Below, piece after piece: positions 6,601 through 10,351 of a stretch of DNA of 10,351 nt. The translations under genes were made by a program, and so were the position numbers. The DNA comes from 62-47 sp049647485. Lineage in GTDB: Bacteria > Pseudomonadota > Alphaproteobacteria > Rhizobiales > Xanthobacteraceae. The DNA lies in contig JBARXT010000278.1 of assembly GCA_049647485.1 (NCBI GenBank), positions 1-10,351 on the forward strand, given 5' to 3'. Numbering within the stretch: the first letter of the stretch is position 1; every line of letters begins with the position of its first letter. The notes beneath the pieces were generated by a model that had not been told where the DNA came from, did no database searches, and was given only the letters and a program-made list of their open reading frames with translations.

Positions 6601-7383
6601 GCCGATCTTGAGGAAGCTCATCAGGCCCGAGGAGCGGCCGCCACCGGACAGGCGCTCGCCTTCGCCGCGCAGGCGCGAGAAGTTGGAGCCGGTGCCGGAG
6701 CCGTATTTGAACAGGCGCGCCTCGCGCACCCACAGGTCCATGATCCCGCCTTCGTTGACGAGATCGTCCTCGATGCCCTGGATGAAGCAGGCGTGCGGCT
6801 GCGGATGCTCGTAGGCCGACTTCGACTTGGTCATCTTGCCGGTCTTGAAGTCGACGTAGTAGTGGCCCTGGCCGGGGCCGTCGATTCCATAGGCCCAGTG
6901 CAGGCCGGTGTTGAACCACTGCGGGGAGTTCGGCGCGACCATCTGCTGCGCCAGCATGTAGCGCAACTCGTCATGGAAAGCGCGGGCGTCGTCTTCCGAC
7001 GTGAAGTAGCCGCCTTTCCAGCCCCAATAGGTCCAGCAGCCGGCAAGGCGATCGAACACCTGCTTCGACGAGGTCTCGCCGATGAAACGCTCAGCCTCGG
7101 GCAGGGCATTGAGCGCCTCGGTGTCGGGCACCGAACGCCACAGCCACGACGGCACGGTCTCTTCCTCGACCTTCTTCAGGCGCGCGGCGACGCCGGCCTT
7201 GCGGAAATACTTTTGCGCCAGCACGTCGGAGGCGACCTGCGACCAGAATTCCGGCACCTCGACATTGTCGAGCCGGAACACCACCGATCCGTCCGGGTTG
7301 CGGATCTCGCTGGTGGTCAATCGAAACTCGGTATCCGCGTAGGGAGACTGACCATCCTTGGTATAGCGTCGCTCGATCTGCAT
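3643..7383 (-). CDS. nrdJ: Vitamin B12-dependent ribonucleoside-diphosphate reductase (class II)
   Basis: NrdJ reduces ribonucleotides to deoxyribonucleotides using adenosylcobalamin as radical source, with or without oxygen. From the ATG at 7381-7383 the protein has 1246 aa, the usual length for the long proteobacterial form, and begins MQIERRYTKDGQSPYA as homologues do. Active-site residues are visible: NPCSE gives Asn474, thiyl Cys476 and Glu478. Cys487 lies 11 residues further on and pairs with Cys199 in QPHACFIQ as the substrate-reducing couple, the same spacing as in the Thermotoga enzyme. The glycine-rich GSGTGSNFSRLRGEGE and PTGTIGLVMDCDTTGIEPDF segments are conserved barrel elements. 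The C-terminus is a cysteine-rich zinc-ribbon tail (Cys1219, 1222, 1233, 1236, 1239, 1245) that re-reduces the active site and probably binds zinc. The gene is intact and GC-rich. Its ribosome binding site is weak (GGGGC about 10 nt upstream). A 5' extension to an ATG at 7536 is possible in frame but lies outside the conserved protein. Confidence 0.97.
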   Translation of the reverse strand: MQIERRYTKDGQSPYADTEFRLTTSEIRNPDGSVVFRLDNVEVPEFWSQVASDVLAQKYFRKAGVAARLKKVEEETVPSWLWRSVPDTEALNALPEAERFIGETSSKQVFDRLAGCWTYWGWKGGYFTSEDDARAFHDELRYMLAQQMVAPNSPQWFNTGLHWAYGIDGPGQGHYYVDFKTGKMTKSKSAYEHPQPHACFIQGIEDDLVNEGGIMDLWVREARLFKYGSGTGSNFSRLRGEGERLSGGGRSSGLMSFLKIGDRAAGAIKSGGTTRRAAKMVVVDADHPDIETYIDWKVREEQKVAALVTGSKINQKHLKAVMRACVNCEGSGDDCFVPEKNPALRREIKLARRALVPDNYIKRVIQFAKQGYKDIDFPIYDTDWDSEAYLTVSGQNSNNSVSLKDDFLRAVETDGDWNLIGRTTGKVTKTLKARDLWEKIGHAAWASADPGLHFNTTMNDWHTCKASGDIRASNPCSEYMFLDDTACNLASANLLTFYNIATRQFDTHAYEHLCRLWTVVLEISVMMAQFPSKQIAELSYEFRTLGLGFANIGGLLMTMGLSYDSNEGRALCGALTAVMTGVSYATSAEMAKELGPFPGYKKNANHMLRVIRNHRRAAHGESRGYESLAVNPVPLDHANCPQADIVERAKLAWDNALSLGEQHGYRNAQTTVVAPTGTIGLVMDCDTTGIEPDFALVKFKKLAGGGYWKIINRAVPEALRRLGYRESEIAEIEAYAVGHGSLSNAPGVNASTLRAKGFTDEALAKVEKALPTAFDIKFAFNKWTFGEDYLTGTLNIAPDAIAAPGFDLLAAIGFTKAEIEAANVHICGAMTVEGAPHLKAEHYAVFDCANPCGKVGKRYLSVESHIRMMAASQPFISGAISKTINMPNDATVEDCKSAYLLSWKLALKANALYRDGSKLSQPLNSQLIADDDDEDDALETLLDKPMAARTTQVAEKVVEKLVERIVVLREREKMPDRRKGYTQKAVVGGHKVYVRTGEYDDGRLGEIFIDMHKEGAALRSFINNFAIAVSLGLQYGVPLEEYVDAFTFTRFEPAGPVQGNDSIKYATSILDYVFRELAVSYMGRYDLAHVDPSETGFDALGKGVAEGKTPEGAPPPAMKYLSKGLTRSRTDNLVMMRAAPAADSETRPASGNVTALATSRAGDTATALKAELVEPQLSPTEKLEAQAWSKAGTAAATAAPSKAERRAEAKAKGYEGEMCSECGNFTLVRNGTCMKCDTCGSTTGCS

Positions 7384-7720
7384 TCTTGTCGTGCCCCGTT
7401 CTGGAACCGAAACCGCGTCGAGGCGGTGCCGGTGATGAAACCTCGCGAACCTCTTGGGTCCGCAGCGTGACCGGCGATCCGGTCGTATTGTCCTCTGGAG
7501 CATGAGCAGGGCGGAGGAGGCTCCGCGGCCGATCATACCCTAACGCCCCACACTGCGATTTGAGCCGTTTCGGCCCGTTTTTTGACTTCCCCGAATGCCT
7601 TGTTGCGAAGGCAAATGCCCCCGCTGCCCCGCCACCGTGGCCGGTGAACGGAGTGTCCGATCTGGAACCCTTGAGGGAGGCCCGGCGAGACACAAACACA
7701 TTCGCGCCGAGCGAATTAAA

Positions 7721-7749
7721 AGCTAAGGCAACTCCCTTGGGTCCGTCAA
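7721..7749 (-). promoter_or_regulatory. Candidate nrdJ promoter (TTGACG-17-TTAGCT)
   Basis: On the minus strand TTGACG (7749-7744) is followed after 17 nt by TTAGCT (7726-7721). The -35 is close to consensus for alphaproteobacterial sigma-70 promoters; the -10 is poor. If used, the nrdJ leader would be about 330 nt. The -35 overlaps the weaker of two candidate NrdR boxes. Confidence 0.35.
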
Positions 7750-7790
7750 GGATTAGTATTCATTCCTCAATGAAACACTAAATATGGTGG
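7744..7790 (-). promoter_or_regulatory. Candidate NrdR box pair upstream of nrdJ
   Basis: ACACTAAATATGGTGG at 7775-7790 agrees with the NrdR box consensus acaCwAtATaTwGtgt at 13 of 16 positions. Exactly 31 bp away, start to start, 7744-7759 is a much poorer match that keeps the outer C-w-A and T-w-G triplets. NrdR, the ATP/dATP-sensing repressor of ribonucleotide reductase genes, binds paired boxes spaced about 31-32 bp. The first box is good; the second is weak and could be coincidence. Confidence 0.4.
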
Positions 7791-8062
7791 AAAGGGGGGA
7801 TAACCAGGGGACATCAAGCACCCTTGATCGGGCTCAAGTATCGGTGAGTCCTCACGGAATCGGAAGGCAAAAAACTTTGTCGAACGGCTCCTCGAGCGCG
7901 CTGATCCCACTGTTCACAGGGCAGGTATTTTTTGTCGCGACGGGGTTGCATCCTGACGACTCGCGTGGCGCCGCCACGAACCTACCCATCATGCGGGTTT
8001 GGCGATGGTCGGATGCCGCAAGAGTGGGCATGGTAATGCCGACTCACCGATTCACTGGTCCC

Positions 8063-8962
8063 ATGGCAAATCGCAATTTCCCGGCCCCGACGTCTCGAAT
8101 CACGCCGGCGGGACTCTTTTTCCTCGCCACCACCTCGATCGGGTGGGGCCTCAATTGGCCGGTCACCAAATATCTGCTCAGCGAGTTGCCGCCGCTGATC
8201 CTGCGCGGCGTTACCGGCATCGCGGGTGCGCTGTTGCTGGCGGTGTTCGTGCTGGCGCGGGGACAGAGCCTGCGCGTTCCCGTCGAGATGTGGCCGCGGC
8301 TGTGCCTCTACGCATTCCTCAACGTCACCTGCTGGATGGCGCTGATGGGAATCGCGTTGTTGTGGCTGCCGGCGGGCGAAGCCTCGATGGTGGCCTACAT
8401 GATGCCGGTGTGGGCGTCGCTGCTGGCGTGGCCGATTCTCGGAGAGCGGCCGACCTTGCTGCGGGTGCTGGCCATCGTCCTTGCCTTCGGCGGCTTGACG
8501 ATCCTGCTCGGCGGCGACGGCGTTCACGTCACCAACGCAAAGCTCGGCGGCTTCGCCATGGTGCTCGGCGGATCGATGGCTTTCGCGCTCGGCGCCGTGC
8601 TGTCGAAGAAGTGGCCGCTGACCTTGCCGCCGATGGCGTCCGCCACCTGGCAGATCGGCGTCGGTTGCCTGCCGGTCGGTGTGGTCGGCCTTGCGATCGA
8701 AACCGCGGACTTCGGCGCGATCACACAGATCGGCTGGTGGGCGCTGGGCTATAGCACCGTCATCCAGTTCTGCGTCGCCTATGTCGCCTGGTTCGCCGCG
8801 CTCGAGCGCCTGCCGGCATCGGTGGCCGCAATCGGGACCATGGCGGTGCCGGTGTTCGGTGTCGTCGCATCGGCGATCGCGTTGCACGAGCCGATCGGCC
8901 CGATCCAGATCTCCGCACTCGTGCTGACTTTATCGGGTGTCGTTCTGGCAACGCGGTCCTGA
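8063..8962 (+). CDS. EamA/DMT-superfamily transporter, first of a tandem pair
   Basis: This 299-aa, strongly hydrophobic protein has the two-fold EamA layout: about ten transmembrane helices in two repeats (roughly residues 16-140 and 150-295). Typical family segments are visible: GWGLNWPVTK in helix 1, SLLAWPILGERPT at the end of the first repeat, and AWFAALERLPASVAAIG followed by HEPIGPIQ in the second. Such proteins export metabolites or drugs across the inner membrane; the substrate cannot be told from sequence. The frame is open back to 7784. I chose the ATG at 8063 because the protein then starts shortly before helix 1 and has exactly the length of its downstream paralogue. Its ribosome binding site is poor, and ATGs at 8030 and 8036 are alternatives. 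The 65-nt gap to the next gene suggests cotranscription. Confidence 0.88.
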   Translation: MANRNFPAPTSRITPAGLFFLATTSIGWGLNWPVTKYLLSELPPLILRGVTGIAGALLLAVFVLARGQSLRVPVEMWPRLCLYAFLNVTCWMALMGIALLWLPAGEASMVAYMMPVWASLLAWPILGERPTLLRVLAIVLAFGGLTILLGGDGVHVTNAKLGGFAMVLGGSMAFALGAVLSKKWPLTLPPMASATWQIGVGCLPVGVVGLAIETADFGAITQIGWWALGYSTVIQFCVAYVAWFAALERLPASVAAIGTMAVPVFGVVASAIALHEPIGPIQISALVLTLSGVVLATRS

Positions 8963-9027
8963 GCCGACGTGTCCCGGAGAACCGGACGGGGTGGCTTTTC
9001 CGCGCGCGACCATGGACTGTTGCCAGC

Positions 9028-9927
9028 ATGAGCGATCCCCGACCGCCCTCCGCCAATACGAACCTCTCGTCGCTCGGCATCGCGTTTCTGATCGCGACTT
9101 CCGTGGGGTGGGGCATCAACTTCCCGGTGATGAAGCACCTGTTGACGGAGTGGCCGCCGTTGTCGGCGCGTGGACTGTCGGCCGCGGCCGGCGCGTTGGC
9201 GCTGGCGGTGTTCGCGCTCTGGAGCGGCCAGCGGCTTCGCGTGCCGCGTCATCTGTGGCTGCGGCTGTTGCTGGTGTCGATCCTGACGATTACGTCGTGG
9301 GTTGCCTGCATGGGGTTGGCGTTGCTGTGGCTCAACGCCAGCGAGGCCGCCATTCTCACGATGTCGGTACCGCTCTGGGCCTCGCTGCTGGCGTGGCCCA
9401 TTCTCGGCGAGCGACTGACGATCATGCGGCTGTTCTGGCTCGGCGTTGCGATGAGCGGCATCGCGGTGCTGATCGGTGGCAACGGCATCGATGCAAGCCT
9501 CGACAAATGGCCGGGCATTGCCTTCGTCCTGCTGGGTACGGTCTGCGTCGCGTTCGGCACGGTGCTGACCAAGCACTTTCCGCTTGCCATGCCGCCGATG
9601 TCGCTGGCGGCGTGGCAATTGTGGCTCGGCTCGGTGCCGGTGGTTATCGCCGGTCTTCTCCTCGAACGGCCGGACGTGGCGGTGCTGTCTGGTATCGGTT
9701 GGGCCTCGCTCGCCTACATGACGCTGATCCAGTTTTGCATCTGTTACGTTTGCTGGTTTGCCGCGCTCGAACGGTTGCCGGCCGCGACGGCGTCGATCGG
9801 CACGTTGCTGGTACCGGTGGTCGGTGTGGTGGCGTCGGCGGCGATGCTGCACGAGCCGCTGGGCTGGCGCGAGATCAGTGCGCTCGTCATTACGTTGGGT
9901 GGCGTCGCGATGGCGCTGCGCGCCTGA
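9028..9927 (+). CDS. EamA/DMT-superfamily transporter, second of a tandem pair
   Basis: This 299-aa inner-membrane protein is colinear with the preceding gene without evident gaps. Shared stretches include WASLLAWPILGER, CWFAALERLPA and PV-GVVASA; by eye about half the residues match. Helix 1 carries GWGINFPVMK and the second repeat ends with HEPLGWREISALVITLGG. It is probably an exporter of small organic compounds, as for other EamA proteins, with unknown substrate. The ATG at 9028 gives a short polar N-terminus (MSDPRPPSANTN) before the first helix; no clear ribosome binding site precedes it, so it may rely on coupling with the upstream gene. It is followed by a strong hairpin terminator. 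Divergence between the copies suggests an old duplication with possible substrate specialisation. Confidence 0.9.
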   Translation: MSDPRPPSANTNLSSLGIAFLIATSVGWGINFPVMKHLLTEWPPLSARGLSAAAGALALAVFALWSGQRLRVPRHLWLRLLLVSILTITSWVACMGLALLWLNASEAAILTMSVPLWASLLAWPILGERLTIMRLFWLGVAMSGIAVLIGGNGIDASLDKWPGIAFVLLGTVCVAFGTVLTKHFPLAMPPMSLAAWQLWLGSVPVVIAGLLLERPDVAVLSGIGWASLAYMTLIQFCICYVCWFAALERLPAATASIGTLLVPVVGVVASAAMLHEPLGWREISALVITLGGVAMALRA

Positions 9928-9955
9928 GCGCCGTCAACGGATCGTGGACGTGCAA

Positions 9956-9986
9956 AAGGGGCGGCCTCTGTAAAGGGCCGCCCCTT
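9956..9986. terminator. Bidirectional rho-independent terminator between converging genes
   Basis: A perfect 11-bp inverted repeat (AAGGGGCGGCC at 9956-9966, GGCCGCCCCTT at 9976-9986) encloses a 9-nt loop. On the minus strand the stem is followed by TTTT, on the plus strand only by TTGAT, so it ends the BA14K-like gene best and the transporter operon as well. It lies 28 nt after one stop codon and 32 nt after the other. Confidence 0.85.
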
Positions 9987-10018
9987 GATCGATTGTCGGC
10001 TATCGCCGTCCGTGAATG

Positions 10019-10351
10019 TTACGGACAGGGATGACGTTTGCCGTCGTAGCCCAGATAGGTGCCAGTCCGCACGTTGTAGGACTTGAACCGCTGCTGGCAG
10101 TAGGCAACGGAGCCCGGATCAACCGTCACGGCCGGCGCGTCGACGTAGTAATCGTCGTCATAGTAATAATCCGGACCGTAGCCATAACCGTAGGGTGCAC
10201 CGAGGGCGCCGCCGATGATCACACCGGTGCCAAAGCCCGGCCAGAAACCGCCACGGCGATGACGATGATGGCCACCATGCCATCCACCCGGCCGTCCGCC
10301 GCCGTGCCATGCGTGGCCGCCGCCGTGACGCCCGCCACCGCCGATGTGACC
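10019..10351 (-). CDS. BA14K-like secreted protein, C-terminal part (5' end beyond the window)
   Basis: The minus-strand frame is open from the stop at 10019-10021 to the window edge, giving at least 110 residues. The visible N-terminal part is a Gly/His/Trp-rich low-complexity stretch (GGGRHGGGHAWHGG, then HHRHRRGG), followed by GFWPGFGTGVIIGGALGAP, a Tyr/Asp-rich run (YYYDDDYYVD) and the diagnostic end YCQQRFKSYNVRTGTYLGYD with RHPCP. That C-terminal motif defines the BA14K-like family, named after a 14-kDa immunoreactive Brucella protein with lectin-like activity and found widely in Rhizobiales. Members are small exported or membrane-associated proteins; the signal peptide would be outside the window. 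Two cysteines in the conserved end could form a disulphide. A GTG at 10220-10222 is in frame but is not the real start, since the family needs the upstream part. Confidence 0.85.
   Translation of the reverse strand, partial: GHIGGGGRHGGGHAWHGGGRPGGWHGGHHRHRRGGFWPGFGTGVIIGGALGAPYGYGYGPDYYYDDDYYVDAPAVTVDPGSVAYCQQRFKSYNVRTGTYLGYDGKRHPCP

Larger units (their letters stand above)
7384..8062. other. Divergent intergenic region between nrdJ and the transporter pair
   Basis: This 679-bp region separates divergent genes. It holds the candidate NrdR boxes and nrdJ promoter described separately, a small hairpin (ATCAAG/CTTGAT, 7813-7828), and a GCCG-TTT-CGGC stem followed by a T-run (7564-7582). Both flanking genes have open in-frame extensions into it (to 7536 on the minus strand and to 7784 on the plus strand), but neither extension looks like family sequence. 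I see no tRNA, CRISPR or insertion sequence here, and no recognisable cobalamin riboswitch B12-box. Confidence 0.5.

Noticed and set aside
3592..7470. Very long open frames on the plus strand opposite nrdJ (3592-5127 and 5167-7470)
   Set aside because: They are antisense shadows caused by GC-rich third positions of nrdJ. Their products are Arg/Ala/His/Val-rich without domain motifs, while the minus strand encodes a complete, motif-perfect NrdJ.
7384..7536. Longer nrdJ start at 7536 adding 51 residues
   Set aside because: The added residues are Arg-rich and unlike any NrdJ N-terminus; the conserved start MQIERRYTKDG begins at 7383.
7564..7582. GCCG-TTT-CGGC hairpin followed by a T-run on the plus strand as a terminator
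   Set aside because: The stem is only 4 bp and no plus-strand gene lies upstream for it to terminate.
7384..7720. Cobalamin riboswitch upstream of the B12-dependent nrdJ
   Set aside because: I looked for the B12-box and the GCCACTG element on the minus strand and found no credible match; GGCCACGGTGGC-like pairing alone is not enough.
7784..8062. Longer first transporter starting at 7784
   Set aside because: The extra 93 residues are polar and not EamA-like; the start at 8063 gives the same 299-aa length as the tandem paralogue.
8760..9852. Minus-strand frames opposite the two transporters
   Set aside because: Arg/His/Gln-rich shadow frames of GC-rich membrane-protein genes, with no hydrophobic or domain structure.

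Overview
The window looks like a chromosomal piece of a GC-rich alphaproteobacterium, most likely of the Bradyrhizobium/Afipia/Rhodopseudomonas group. The evidence is a long proteobacterial-type B12-dependent ribonucleotide reductase (NrdJ, 1246 aa), a BA14K-like secreted protein, and strong GC bias in the housekeeping genes. The genus is inferred from gene content only.

Layout. (a) 1-124: one end of an IS21-family insertion sequence whose body lies outside the window. It has cut a serine/threonine-phosphatase-like gene (119-280, minus) inside its conserved metal-binding motif. (b) 502-3404, minus strand, visibly less GC-rich: a compact anti-phage CBASS operon, read from right to left as a 39-aa small ORF of unknown role, a CD-NTase (cGAS/DncV-like nucleotidyltransferase), a stand-alone ubiquitin-E2-like protein, and a CapV-type patatin phospholipase effector. 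The three main genes overlap one another. No E1-like (Cap2) or JAB-peptidase (Cap3) gene is present, so this is the 'type II short' form with a single E2. (c) 3643-7383, minus: nrdJ, with a long 5' region that carries a candidate NrdR box pair and promoter. (d) 8063-9927, plus: two tandem EamA/DMT-family transporters of identical length, evidently an old duplication. (e) 9956-9986: a strong bidirectional terminator between converging genes. (f) 10019-10351, minus: the C-terminal part of a BA14K-like protein running off the right edge.

How the genes work together. In the CBASS operon, the nucleotidyltransferase is expected to sense infection and make a cyclic nucleotide, the E2-like protein to control it by acting on its C-terminus, and the patatin phospholipase to destroy the inner membrane when the nucleotide binds. 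The most interesting detail is the CD-NTase C-terminus: it has a Gly-Gly-Gly followed by four extra residues (ELSE). This suggests processing before conjugation, although no dedicated protease is encoded. nrdJ, the transporters and the BA14K gene look like resident chromosome. The CBASS block and the IS-interrupted phosphatase look like an accessory insertion next to nrdJ.
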